From Eumeta japonica (lineage: Eukaryota; Arthropoda; Insecta; Lepidoptera; Psychidae), in NCBI GenBank assembly GCA_005406025.1, contig BGZK01000741.1:62001-126000 (forward strand): DNA of 64,000 nucleotides, given 5' to 3'. Under the pieces are notes generated by a model. The model saw only the letters and a list, made by a program, of their open reading frames with translations, did no database searches and was not told the origin of the DNA. Position numbers and translations under genes: made by a program. Of the stretch, positions 36,931-49,424 are shown piece by piece. The stretch's first letter is position 1; the number at the start of each line of letters is the position of its first letter.

Positions 36931-36974
36931 TGTTACTAAATTCTATTACTGTTTTGTAATAGAATTTAGTAACA
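36931..36974. repeat. Perfect 19-bp hairpin
   Basis: TGTTACTAAATTCTATTAC and its exact complement are separated by six bases (TGTTTT). Possible foldback element remnant. Confidence 0.8.
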
Positions 36975-39354
36975 GAAATAGGCATTATTATCAATTAAAC
37001 GATTGTCGTATTGCTAAAAATTACAAATTTTTAACAATCAATCGATGGGGCGCTTTGTGCCACATTTTTCGTATATAGAGCAACCCACACTTTTTCTACA
37101 ATAATACTAGTGTTTTTCGTCATTGTTCATTATTTTTTTTAACTTATATTAAGAATTATTTTTCACTTTTTAGTTTGATGTGCTACAAAAGCGTATTTTT
37201 TAGTTTTTTTAAACTTTATTTATTTTATATATGAATGAAGAAAATTTTTAAATTATTATATTTTGTAGCGAAGTGTAAATACAGTTTTGAGATATGAGTA
37301 AGTTCTACGTCTGTTAATATGTTTCTGAGATTAGATTTTATTACTAGAAGTCAGGTATTTATTTTGTTATCCATGAGCTCCAAAACATTATTTTAAGATG
37401 ATCTTAACATATTTTATAGGTGGAAAAATATATCAATACTTATATGTTTAAAACTAAATGTTTGAATAACCTTTTCATGCTTTCGATGAATAATATTTTA
37501 AATCCATAAAACCAATTTCTTTTTGCTGTCTATTAATAATTAACTATCAATAATAAAATAATATTTTAAAAGCTCGTAATATAATTTCCCAATAAAAACT
37601 GATACAAACTGTCTCTCCGGCTTTCATCGAAATTGAGTAAGTGGCTTAGCAATGAAAAAATAAGCAAAAGCACTTTGAAATGCTTCGCATTACACGAGTC
37701 GCGAAATAACACATGCACTTCTCACAATTTTAACTATTTGGAAGAAAATCATTCCTTCTCTAGTCAGTAGGTAACGAGGTTTAGTAAATTGTAATTCAGT
37801 TTACTAGATTCTGAACTGCGATTAGAGGATTGTAAAAGAGGCTTCGGATTTGGTTTAACAGTTTTGAGTTCAGTACTATTCACATATCTCTTAAAAGATA
37901 TTGCTTTGGATTTTTTTATGTACAGGGTTGATCTCATTACAGTTCAAATACATACAGACACAGCATCTCTAATACGAGGTACATCCGTTTGTGCAGACGT
38001 CTTATCACTGTAGAAGTTATATTCAGATTACTCTAATTGTATGGACCAAACACGACTGTACTTAATAGGCATCCAAATGTTTTTTACCTAAGGTATTTCT
38101 TGTTTCTGAAAAAAAGTCATAACTCATAATATGCACAAAAAATTACACGAAGAGTTATCTCATTATCTGTATAAGGAATAGAAAAAAAAAACACGATGGC
38201 ATCAACGGTTTGAATACTATTGAAATTATGTAGATCAGCACAAATTACTTAATATAAATAAGTTATGAATTTATCGACCATTTATGACATATCACTTTTA
38301 TTGGCGATATTCAATATTTATCAAGAGAAGTAATTTTTAAACTTATTTTGTGAAATCTAATATAATGTTGCTATAAAAACGTAACACCAAAAGGAAATAT
38401 TTTCTTTTTAAAGTTGTTCGTACACAATTCGATCGTTTTCATAAGGGGATAGAAACAAGCAATATGCAGAGGTAACAGTTTAGGAATGATTATTTATTGT
38501 GTTAGTGTGCATAAGAGTTAAATTCGTATACTGCGCGATAGGCTTAAACTAGCCCTTATACTGCCTCCAGATCAGGTTCACAACGATGCTATCCTACCTC
38601 CATAACTGAATTACTGTCTGAATTTTGATGATATTTGGCATAGAGATAACTCAAACACTGAGCAAAAATATAGATTATTTAAAAAATGGTATTTTTTCAA
38701 AGCTGTATTTATTTAAAGACATTGTTGATAAAACTATTCGGAGCTAAAATCGTGTATTACATTAAAATCGATGCAAAACAACAAATGTTGTATTTCCTAA
38801 TCATTTTTTAACAACGTGTTTTTCAAATAAATGTACAAAAGGTGGATATTTATAAATAAAAAGTAATTTTAATTTACACATTCATCGTTATTTCACAGAA
38901 CATAAAAAAGTACTACATAATACCTAGCTATAGAAGACGCGGGTAACAGCGCATTAATCAAACCTATCCCCAACAAATTCAGGGTTAAGTCATTAATAAT
39001 ATATTTTATGTACAATAATACTGTAATAATATCGGACGTTGCTAGAGCGTTGCCGGTTTATCTAACGATAGCAAGATAAATCTTTGAAGTTTTGGCCACA
39101 ATGATATCCTTCATCTATCACTTTTTGGGAAATATTAGGTAGATATTAATTGGGTCTTTACTAATAGTCTAGTCGAGAAGTGAGTACTCTGCGAAAAATA
39201 TTTCTGATTGTCTTTAAATGAGTTATCGACGTATTTTTTTATGAAAACAGAAATTCGAAAAAAAAATTTAAAATAATTATGTAACTTCTAGAAAAATGAA
39301 GTTTACCTTTTTTCCTCAGCGGAGGTATATTCTTTGGAGTGTTCTTGACGATGA

Positions 39355-39800
39355 CACCATAATTAAAAAAAAACACGTGTGGCACTCGGGGACTGCCGCG
39401 GTAAAGCTATTGCATAGTATTTTTTATCAACTTATGCAATTATAATTATTTATTTATTTTATTTATGCAGTATTTTTTGGGGAGGTGCCCTAACGCCGAA
39501 ACTCTAAGCAGGCATGAGTCACCAGATTGCGGGGCGAAGAGGGGGATTACGCATGCGCAGTAACGCCGATACAACCAATGCCACCTAGAGACAAGTTGCT
39601 GAACTAAAGAGACAAGCGTGATATTTCAAAAAAGTCATTAAAAGTTCTGCTATTATCGATAGATGGCAAAAGTAAAAAGTAACACCGCTGTGCTGGTCGG
39701 AGTGGGGGGTGTTAGATTATTTTCGTTACGGAATTTCTGGATTCGGTCTCCACGCTCAAGGCCCGCAGTAGAAGCTATGCAATAGCTTAAAAAAATTATA
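39355..39800. repeat. Interspersed repeat with GC-rich body
   Basis: Left part GGCACTCGGGGACTGCCGCG followed by AAGCTATTGCATAG (39402); right part AAGCTATGCAATAGCTT (39770), partly the inverse. The interior 39520-39760 is GC-richer than the surroundings. These phrases resemble repeats seen in other lepidopterans; the class is unknown. Confidence 0.5.
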
Positions 39801-40269
39801 ATAATATTTAATAGAAAAAAAAATTCTAATGCACTCTCAGTTCAGCGGCGAAACGCCACTGCCGGAACGGCCGCGCGGAGCACTATTTTCAGCATGAAAT
39901 TAAAATTACAAATAATAGAGACAGAGTTCTGATAGTTGAACTTTTTTATTCAAGATTTCCTCTTCTTTGAGATGCTTTTTTTTTTAATTTTCGCTATTTC
40001 TTAAAGTTTTTGAATTACAGTCAAAAACCAGAGTCATCTTGTTTTTTTGTTATTTGCATATAACAATTACAATTTTTGTTTGCGGAAAAATTAAAAAAAT
40101 ACGTTTTTTTTAGAATCGTATTCTAAATCGAATGAGTTATCGCTCATATTTTTAAGACGATCAGAACTACTTTTCGCAGAAAACTCACTTCTGGACTAGA
40201 TTATAAGCTTATTAAGTTGTTGCGTTGGTTAATAAAGTTTTATTCGTAATAACGAATATTATTATTTGT

Positions 40270-40299
40270 AGTAACCTATATTAATAAATATAGGTTACT
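40270..40299. repeat. Perfect 13-bp hairpin
   Basis: AGTAACCTATATT, four bases, then its exact complement. Confidence 0.7.
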
Positions 40300-41176
40300 T
40301 CGGATTAAATAAATGTTGGTTAAAAATAAGTTATTTTTTTATTCATTCCTATTGTGTGTTATTAATTCCGAATATATCTATAAAAAAATAAACAAATAAT
40401 TCATTACTTAGCTTCGAATAGAAATGGAATGTTCATTTTTATAGTAGAAGTGTTTAAGATTTTATACCACAGATATAATTATTGATAAATGTGTCTAGTT
40501 CTAGAGTTTTGGTGTCAATAGTTTGGTTAGAACTATATCTATGATTGACGCATACTAATTTCATTTGTATTCGATAGTAAACTTTGAAGATACATCACCA
40601 AACGTCTGAACAATGGACACCACATGTGTGATTGAGAGAAAGAGTTGTGATCATAAACAATATCCAATGAGTTGACACCAACCGGTGAATAGTATTTGAT
40701 CAATGACTTAATCTTTTATTTGAAGAAGATCATATATTACATAGAAAAGATTTTGATATAATCCATGGTAAGCGAACAGTGTTCCATTAGACAAAAGATT
40801 AGAAATAGTTTATACATATGTAATACGTAAACGAATTAAGCGAGAAATTTAAAAGTTAATTTCTAAGCTCAAAACTGGTATTACGTCTTTAGTTCCATGA
40901 AAGTGTAACGGCTTAAACGCTATAAACAGCAAACCTAAACCGTAAACATATGAGAAAGTTAACTCAAAATAATGTACAAACTACTGAAAATATTTCCAAA
41001 ATTATACTGTAAAATGAGTAAAATGATACTGTTGCAGAATATTTTACAGCATAATATAATACTTGTTATAAATAACATTGATCCGAAATTCTACTCCAAA
41101 ATACAAAATTGTCCAGGGCTTGGGTATGGAGCCTAAGTACAAGCATTTAAAGACTTAAATGACTAAAGAACTTAAG

Positions 41177-41226
41177 TGTACTAGACGAATACTGTTTAGA
41201 GACAGATATCCCTAAGCAGTATTCGT
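41177..41226. repeat. Near-perfect inverted repeat upstream of the 41464 exon
   Basis: GACGAATACTG...TTAGAG pairs with CCCTAAGCAGTATTCGTC, arms of about 18 bases with two mismatches and a loop of 8. It lies about 240 bases before the exon. Confidence 0.65.
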
Positions 41227-41463
41227 CGTATATTAAAATAAATGTATGCATAGTATTTATTTACATTATGATATAGTATTTATATTTTATATGATATTTA
41301 TTTTATTGTTTTGTATTTTTGTGTATACTGTGAATATTTTTTTGCATCTACGTAAATTTTATACCAAATTTGATACAATTATTTTACAATTAATACTTGT
41401 TTCTGTTTTTGTATTAGAGAACGACATGAATAAACTAATAAATTTACATCCTTTTATTTTCAG

Positions 41464-41640
41464 GGTATAAATGTAGACAAGCGTTCTCTAGCGAGTGGAG
41501 AGAGGAAACAGAGGACGTTCAGAGACCGCGCTCAGTTACGATACGCGCGCCGCCTGGTGGTGAAGCTGGGCAGTGCGGTGATCACCCGAGAAGACGGCAA
41601 CGGCTTGGCCCTCGGTAGACTAGCTTCTATAGTCGAACAG
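41464..41640 (+). CDS. P5CS: P5CS exon: start of the glutamate 5-kinase domain
   Basis: P5CS phosphorylates glutamate and then reduces gamma-glutamyl phosphate to glutamate semialdehyde/P5C in the mitochondrion, the entry to proline and ornithine synthesis. Seen: 59 open codons between a good acceptor (tttattttcag) and donor CAG|gtaaac, phase 0 at both ends. About 30 variable, basic residues (linker after the leader) are followed by [13 protein letters not shown], the nucleotide/phosphate-binding start of the amino-acid kinase fold (K-x-GS), and then [13 protein letters not shown], a stretch conserved from fly to human P5CS. The upper boundary rests on the acceptor and on uninterrupted frame. 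The next exon continues the alignment with no gap. The codons are GC-richer than the flanking introns. Confidence 0.95.
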
Positions 41641-42639
41641 GTAAACTGGAGAAATGGAATTTATGTATAAAGTGAAATATAAATATTTCTCACTATATTT
41701 ATTTTTATGGAAAGATAAATAATACCAGAGTACTTAGGTATCGCCAGAACATAACTATGTATAGTATATAATAAAATTCTAATAAAGTTATTTCTGTGTA
41801 CATGTATAAATTATGGACTTTATCATGCTTTTTTTCGCAAATATTCGTAATCTTCTTTCCTTATAAAACGATTTTGCCAAAGAAACCATAATCATTGAAG
41901 TATCTACATCTAGATAAATAGCTTAGAACATGTACGTAGAAATGTCGTGCTGACAACCTGAGAACAGCTAATGCGTAGACTGACTGGTATACTGTACCGC
42001 AGTGCGTCGTGCGGTCAGCCACCTGATCGCGCCCGCGTTTGCAGTTTGGCCGAGCATTTATTAGGGATGTGTCTATATTACTTTATGTTATTGATAAGTA
42101 TATTTTAAATGACAATTTTTTGTTATAGTAGCTTTAGCAAATTTGTTCTAAAAAAGGATATTATGAACATTTGCGAAAAGATGCATGATAAAATCCAGAG
42201 TAGACAGAGGCTGAAGGTCGCCACGTACGATCCTTACATATCTCTTTTGTTTCATCGACATTAATTGCCTTTTCATTTAAGCTCATCGATTGCGTGCGCT
42301 TACATATTGCTCCATTTTAAGTACGCCAGATAATTTAGTCCGCATAAACTTTCCAGGGCAATACTCCCCGATACTTTTACACCATACATTCTCCATGTAG
42401 ATTTCGTATTTCAATTTAATTTCCTTCATCATTTCCCGATAGTCGGGTCATCTTAAAACACCTATCAGACTACACCTTCTTCCCATACAAGTCTTATCAC
42501 TGTAGGATAGAGGTATTGCCGTATTGTCCGTGAGATTTGCTTATCACTTACCGAGATGAAATATCAATTACTATTTGCTTTAAATACTTATGGTTTACTG
42601 AACTCTTCAAAGCCTGTGATCGCGATATATATCGGATCA

Positions 42640-42812
42640 GCGCATTGGGAACTTCTCATATATGGCTGTCTGATTGGGGTATTTGGTAGTAATCATACAT
42701 TCTGCTCTGAAGGCGTGGGTTCGATTCCCGCGCAACACAATTATTTATTTGATTAAAAATTAATCTTTGTTTTGGACCTGGGTTTTTCTATGAATATATC
42801 GACAAGAGAAGT
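42640..42812 (+). repeat. tRNA-derived SINE of a second family
   Basis: GTCTGATTGGGGTATTTGGTAG supplies an A-box region and GGGTTCGATTCCCG (42719-42732) a perfect B box. The body ATTAATCTTTGTTTTGGACC and TGGGTTTTTCTATGAATATATC resembles a SINE-like repeat frequent in Lepidoptera. The pairing needed for a tRNA acceptor stem is absent. It runs into the AT microsatellite, which probably grew from its 3' tail. Confidence 0.75.
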
Positions 42813-42815
42813 ACG

Positions 42816-42818
<3 letters not shown>

Positions 42819-42912
<94 letters not shown>
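42819..42912. repeat. AT microsatellite
   Basis: About 94 bases of alternating AT with two GT interruptions (near 42871 and 42903). It directly follows the SINE. Confidence 0.95.
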
Positions 42913-44811
42913 TCTTAGCTCAGGTATCCCTCGTGAGCTTTGAGTATACTGAGGACTTCAATTCTTCAATAAAAGATGAGGGGAATAAAATTATATTTAT
43001 TTTGTCAGTTCTTCAATATCTCTGCTTGTGAATTTCGTGTATAATAAATCTATAGAATTGATATTTAACAATACATTTTTTATCACTATCGAGGCTTATG
43101 CACTTGGGCGTGAGCCCTCGTCAACTTCTTTTTTCCGATCCTCTATTTCCTATTCTCTTGTTTCTCGTCAGCTCGGCTTCTAGACTTAAGTTTGAATTTA
43201 ATTCGAACACAAATAGAATGCGAACCCACATTCGTGAGATTCAGCACGGAGGCCGGATGCCTCACATACCACCTACACCTAGCTCAGCTACTACAATATG
43301 TATTCTATTAATTATCGGATATCTACAGCACAAGCCTCGTTGCTTAACTTTGGGACCAGGTGATACTATGTGTGTGTCCAAAGATATTTATTATTACTGT
43401 TTATATCTTGTAAAAGGAGGAACCTTATTTTATAATGGGATTGCTACACAGATCAAAAAATATTAGATGAATACACCGTAGATGATACGAAAGTACCATT
43501 TGAAACGTTTATTTGCAAATTGCACGCGCGCACCACTCATAGACTGAAAGAATTTTAAAGTGATTTTGACGTTATCTACTTAGTCTAAGTCAGTAGTACG
43601 TAGTTTGCTATCTCATATTTATTTCACGGTCAGGTAGACTGTAGTCTGTCGATTTTGTGGTTGTTAAGTGTGAGCTGAGGTTCGAGCACTGAGAGTTGCG
43701 TACAATTTCATATTTTGAAATCAATTTTGTTTGCTTTTCTTTGTAATATGTATCAGATTTAGAATAAAGAATATTTTAAGTTTTTGGTTGTATCAGTTTT
43801 CAAGGCAAGAAGGTGAAGTTGAAGATGAAAAAGTACACTAGAACTTTAACCATGTTATTTCGTTGTGTTAGTACGCTACCATAGAACCATTAGACCAATT
43901 TCTTCAGTGAAATTATGTAATACTTTTTATGTACATGCTATTCATGAATATTTTTTGTTTCCCGTGGAAACTAAATTAGGATTTTCGTTAGGTTATCCTA
44001 TAAGCTAAGAGAGTAGCCATATATTCAGATTTTTTCTAAAATTTTTGGTTCAGTTGTATCGGAGGTGAATGAAAGAATACTCAATTTTCGTATATTTACT
44101 ATAATTGTTTAAATTATGCATTTTTAATTTTTTTCAAATACATTCGTAATCATTACAAGCTCTTACATTTGACATGTCACTTTCAACGTGATATGATATG
44201 AGAAATGAAAGCGTATAGATGTGAACATTATCATATGTTCTCTTCTACATTTTGTAGTCTCATTTTTGTACCCGAAAAATTGAACCTAACAGTTTACAAA
44301 TTGTGCATAATGACGGTGAGTAATTGTGTGCATAATAATGAGAAGTGTGAGTCTAATTCAGCGTATTATTCCTTGGATGTGAATGATCGAAATGAACAAA
44401 AGGAAAAAGAACCAACTCAGTAGGTTCTAAGTAATTCATGTCCATGCCAGCACCTTGAAGATTAGTGTTGGTTACATTTATTTATTTATTATATTCCTAT
44501 CAGCAGTAAGTGAAGTATATAGAAATATGATTAATTTAATTTTGCAGGTTTTCATTTACAATACAAACTGAATTAAAGTTTATGACAAGCCAAATTAAGT
44601 TATTAATTTTGTGTATTAAGTACATATTGATTTTTAAATAAAATTAAAATTATCATTACTCCTTACTACAACTTCCAAACTTGATTTTAACCGATTGATT
44701 TAATACTTACGAACAGATTTTTTTATTACATTATGAGTTTTATTTTGTCATATTAACAACAGTAGCGATATTGTTTCTGAACATGACAAGACTTTTGGTG
44801 CCATTTTGAAG

Positions 44812-44955
44812 GTGGCGGAATGTCATCACGAGGGTCGGGAGTGCATTGTGGTGTCCAGCGGCGCGGTCGCCTTCGGCAGGCAGAAGTTGACGCAGGAGCT
44901 TCTCATGTCCCTGTCCATGAGGGAGACCCTATCGCCAAGCGACCACACCAGAGAG
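44812..44955 (+). CDS. P5CS: P5CS exon: glutamate 5-kinase domain, SSGAVAFG motif
   Basis: Seen: 48 open codons in phase 0, following acceptor ttgaag. They encode a helix segment ([10 protein letters not shown]), then [15 protein letters not shown], the conserved substrate-binding loop of glutamate 5-kinases, and [11 protein letters not shown], a stretch typical of insect P5CS. Many relatives have Thr where this protein has the first Ser of the loop; Ser also occurs in the kinase family, so function is probably kept. The exon joins seamlessly to those at 41464 and 55582. Odd: the donor is GAG|gtgatg, poor after the GT, and the polypyrimidine tract before the acceptor is short, so this may be a weakly defined exon. 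The residues just before the donor are variable among species. Confidence 0.94.
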
Positions 44956-47874
44956 GTGATGTATTGATGTTATTTATGTATTTGTTGTTATTAATTGTTA
45001 GTATTATTTTACTAGTGAATTGACAGACAGTGGCGACATTGATTTGTGTAGAGGGTTCCGCATTCATAATCATAAACTTATCATAATTATAATCGCAGCC
45101 TTAGCGTTAGTCCTCAGTGCAATTAAATAATGTATTATATGTATATATTTTGTTCGCGACTGCTTTGCGTTTTCCGTGGGAATTTAAGAACTAATTATTT
45201 CTGTTTCGGGTTTTTTTGTCTAACTCGTGCATTAAGTTCTATACCCTGTTTTCTTTTTTCCATGTGTATGGATTTCGAAATATTATAATGAAGACGTCCT
45301 TTTAAAATTAATGAAAAAGGTATATCGATTCATTATAACGAATTTTGTATTGGGGAAGTGAAATAAATGGAAATTTAAGTTACAGAGGCAACAATCATAT
45401 TTATTTATCATAAATCAACATTACTACAAAACATTCTTAAAATAAAAAAAATTGTGTGATTTAGTAGTATGTTTCGGATATTTCTTGTAGCAGCGGTCCA
45501 CTAACACTGATATTTTTTCTTCCGACACTGCTCAAACCATTTAAGTAAGCACCCTCCAAGCCGGGGAATTCTGTAAATCGTCGTCTTTTTCAGTATGAAT
45601 TTTGAACGTTTTCAATTTTTCATGATGCCCGATTTATTTATTATTATTTTTGACAAAGTACTGATCGGTGGCCAAAACTATTCAGCAACATCTGTTTTCT
45701 TTTGACAGCTCTGCACAGTTTCGAGCACTTCTAACTTTTCAGAGAGACTCCGTTATCAGTTTACGTTTCACATAACTCATGTTTTAACAATTTTATTTGT
45801 AAACTGTTGTAAAAATCGATGTTTGCGGTAGAACAAAACTACTTCTGACAAATTTGATTTGAAAACAAATGATTTGCTTCGCTAAAGTTCAAAAGGCATC
45901 AATAATAATAATAATAAGTGTGCAAAATGAAACACCTTACATTAAGCAAATAAGCACGTGTTGACGTCGGCCATAAATTACTTTATCATTTCTTAGAACT
46001 TGTAATTGTATTGACTTACCATGGTATATACCTCTAAATTGTTTTCTAAGAAACAATGGTGTAAATTGAGAGCAAATGCTTAAAGTAGGTAACTAATTTT
46101 TTTTCGAGTTATAGAAATAATACATTTCAAGTTGTCGAGGTATGAAGTTGTAAAATGGAACATTTCTATAGTTATATAAGATTCACATTGTTATATACGA
46201 GATAGAGAGAGTTGTAGAGGGAAAATATGTATCAAAATGGCTTGTAGGGATTCACTGATTAGTTTGATTAATAGAGAGTTGTGAATTCAAGTAATGGAGG
46301 TTTTGGGACTTGAAGGGAAGAGGACAAAACTGTTTTTCGAATTTTGAAAGCATTTGACTTACAGAGGTCCGACGGTATTTGTATTGCACATCAAATTATT
46401 GGCAGTTTGTTTTGTGGTCTGGTTAGGTTTACTTAGCCCTAAATTAGATAAAATTTGAAGTGAAACTTCAGATATGGCGATTCGATAATAAAAATTTTAT
46501 TTTAAAAAGCGCACCACGTTTATGCACATTTTGTTACATGAGAAAAAAAAAGGCATAACAGAAAGAGAAGGAGAAAGAGAGTTTTTAATTCTGACGGCAC
46601 AGGAACTGGAAAGAAAAAAACGACAGATATATAGAGATACAAAACGAAATAATAAGATAGTGTCACGCATGCGCGCGGTGTAGATGTACGCGTCAGACAT
46701 TATATATAAACAGCTGCATGCTTTGTGCTTTATTTGTAATTAATATTTATTATTGTGCTTTGTGATCATTTGAGTTTATGGAATTGTTTGATTATATACG
46801 CAAAAACTTATTATATATGTATATTCCCACTATAAAAATTTTACGATAATGCTGTTTGTAATCTTAAGAAGTTTCAATTCTATTACGTATACGACACTGC
46901 GCATGTATTTTTTTTTATTAAAAAAGTAATAAACTACGCGATGACAATTATATAATATTATTTTTGCTTTCTTCTTAAATAATCACCAACCAATAATTTA
47001 AAATAAGGTATCGATAGACTTCAGCTACTAATGATTTAGTCCGTTTTCCTTAGCTAGTGCGGAAATCTAAGTACCAATTTCGATACGCAATAAACCCGCT
47101 CTTTTAAGTCGCAATATTAAGTTATTGACAGTGTCGAATAAGCCTGACTTGTATTCACGAACAACCGTCTGGTCGGTTGGAGGTCGTCGCCTTCAGTCGA
47201 CGTGAACAAGATAGTCTACGCGTAAGAAAGGCTTCATTGTGCCAAAGAGAACTTGGCAGGGTTCTGTTTCACAGGACCTATATAATAATTTGTCTACATT
47301 GAGGTCGAAGAGATTACATGAAATGTCAATAATTTCCTCACTAATGGTTAAGGAACTTCAAGGAAAAAATTGAAAAGGTGATCAATACATGGTATAAATT
47401 ATAATCACTCGACGCGTTTGTCTGTCTGTACGCGTTCATCTCAGAAACTAGTACATGAATTATTGTTTAATTTTCACATATAAAAATACCTATTTAGGCA
47501 AAAGGCACTTAGGTACATTATTTATTAATATTTTTCGTAAATCGGCATTTAGCAAAAAAAGTCCACTACACTATTTGCCTTTATATTGGGATTAATTCAC
47601 AGCAAGAAAAGAAAATTTTAAAATACTCGTTGAAACACTTAAGTATAAGAGAGTCCTCTTATTAAAAAAGTACGAATACTTATCAAATTAAATATAGTCA
47701 TTTATCTTGATGAAAACAGTTTTTACGTCATAACTTACGAGCAGTGGTTCAGTTTTAAGAAAAGTGTTTTAGGTGAACTATTTAGTTTGTCACATTAATC
47801 CCTTTTGTTTAGTTCTTTAAAATAAAAAAGTCAATTACAAGATTAGACCGGAATCAATAGCGAATTGGTATTGA

Positions 47875-48065
47875 AATCGTGAGCGAGACCTCGATTGGAA
47901 TCGCGTATGGAATTGAAATCGAAGTGGAAACATCCACAATCAGGGGAGTGATTGGGGTTGAAATCGAGAATGAGACTGAAACCAAAATCATCAGAATCGA
48001 AAGTGAGACCTATGAGGGAGTTGAGAATAGAATTGGAATTAGAATAATAACGAGATCACTATTAA
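47875..48065 (+). repeat. Degenerate minisatellite, units like GAAATCGAGANTGAGAC
   Basis: Short units built on GAAATCGA and GAGA(C/T) recur imperfectly. One frame stays open for 74 codons and reads as repeats of E-I-E and E-T, but the pattern is best explained by the DNA repeat. A related pattern on the opposite strand lies at 55825-55960. Confidence 0.6.
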
Positions 48066-48794
48066 GATCAAAAAGAGATCTATATAAAAGATGTAATAGT
48101 TAATTATATTTCTACAGGAGCAAACCAAAGTTAGTCGTAGAATAATTAATAGCCTAATCCATTAATTGATACTGTTTGACGATTTCATACACAAATTCTG
48201 TACGACATAACGAAATTCATTTAAGAAGATTTTTTTTTTTAAAGAATTTATCTAAGAATCTGAAGCTTTAACTACGTGAAAGGGAGTTGTTCTTTGGGTT
48301 TATTTTACGACGCTGTTTAAAATCTATACAAAATACTCAATTACTGCTAAGAAAACGAACGAAGAGCAAGCCTCGTCCAAGCGTCGGGTGTCTCGCTTAT
48401 TTACCAGTCTCTTAATGAAAAAAGGTACCTCCTGCGCCGGCGGGCGCCGCCGAAGTTGTCTCCGAATTGAGAAGATGAGATGTCCCTTGTAAAACGAAAA
48501 CATTTTTAAGTGATTGCGACCATTGTAAGGCCATGGCGGTGACGACGCTGCGCCGAGGCCGGATTTTTTTCTTTAATGGCACTCCGCAAATCTCATAAAT
48601 ATGATTAGACAACACCGCATAAATATGATTAGATACGATGTTAGATATTTACTGTATTAAGAAAACCATGCGAAAGAGCGTTGGAAATATTATTTCGACA
48701 ACATTTTTGAATGTGAGGATACATGTGCACATAACAATGTTACTGCAACTGAATATGTAAATATGTATGCAAATTGATGACGAACATGAATATA

Positions 48795-49330
48795 AAATTA
48801 ATGAGAAACAAATTATGAAAGCAATAAAACTTATGAAAGCTGGGAAAGTTGCCAGATATGATAAGGTTTCTTCAGAGGAGCTTTAGGCGGCGGGGTGTAA
48901 TGGAAAACTTGTTGCACCAGCTTTTTAATATTTTTTTTAAAAGCCATAGGATACTGGATGACTAGTGCTAATCCATCGTTGTACTCCTCTATGAAAAAAA
49001 AAAGACAGGTTTACGTATATTACAGCTCTATAATTTTCTTTGACGCCGTTGTTTTGGCAAACTGTATTTATAAATTATAATATTATTGAAAGAGTTGGAA
49101 ATAAAACTAAAAGTAAGTTTGAGGATGTAAGTATCAAGTTCTTTCTTTGCGTAACATCATAGAAAAAAATTTGGACAAGTATCAAAAGATTTTTCGCACT
49201 TCAGTAAAGGAAAAGCTAACAATACAGTGGAAAACAACGATCTATGGAAAACTCTATCCATGCACAATGTGAGTTGAATACTAATAAGGGCACTATGATC
49301 TCTATTATGGAGGTTTCAGTACCTGCGTAA
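48795..49330 (+). mobile_element. LINE reverse transcriptase fossil, plus strand
   Basis: Reads EKQIMKAIKLMKAGKVARYD, then KVSSEEL and a stop, then related frames around the positions expected for the P-L-Y-K-G and S-I-I-F (N-Y-R-G-I-S-type) blocks, and later NNDLWKTLS and RALMISIM, which match the F-D-x-V-x-R-x-x-L-W-x-x-L region. This is the N-terminal to middle part of a non-LTR reverse transcriptase. It has many stops and deletions and the catalytic YADD box is not recognisable. Confidence 0.75.
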
Positions 49331-49424
49331 GATTAATAATAATAAATAAGCCCATTTATTTTCCATGCTAGTTTAGCTTACGGAAATTCAAGTAAGAAAA
49401 TAACAATAAATCAAAAATATATAC

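Larger units (their letters stand above)
12983..41463 (+). other. P5CS: Large P5CS intron upstream of the first certain exon
   Basis: About 28.5 kb between candidate donor gtgagt (12983) and the acceptor at 41462-41463. It is packed with transposon remnants listed separately. Stretches with nothing I can name include 14100-15040, 15670-16840, 18960-19735, 23030-28020, 29410-30420, 31320-33640, 33910-34980, 35610-39350 and 40310-41460; these are AT-rich, with only short chance frames. Confidence 0.7.
41641..44811 (+). other. P5CS: P5CS intron (3.2 kb)
   Basis: Starts gtaaac and ends ttgaag, phase 0. Contains the SINE at 42640, an AT microsatellite and otherwise AT-rich DNA. Frames at 43098-43466 and 44205-44423 resemble nothing known and are not called. 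Confidence 0.85.

Noticed and set aside
42660..42740. Possible tRNA gene, because of a perfect B box
   Set aside because: The two sides cannot form a 7-bp acceptor stem and a SINE body follows.
43098..43466. 122-codon frame in the 3.2-kb intron
   Set aside because: No homology recognised, and it is not flanked by convincing splice sites in a phase fitting P5CS.
44205..44423. 72-codon frame between two P5CS exons, considered as an extra exon
   Set aside because: It ends in a stop and the protein alignment between 41640 and 44812 is already continuous with no room for an insert.
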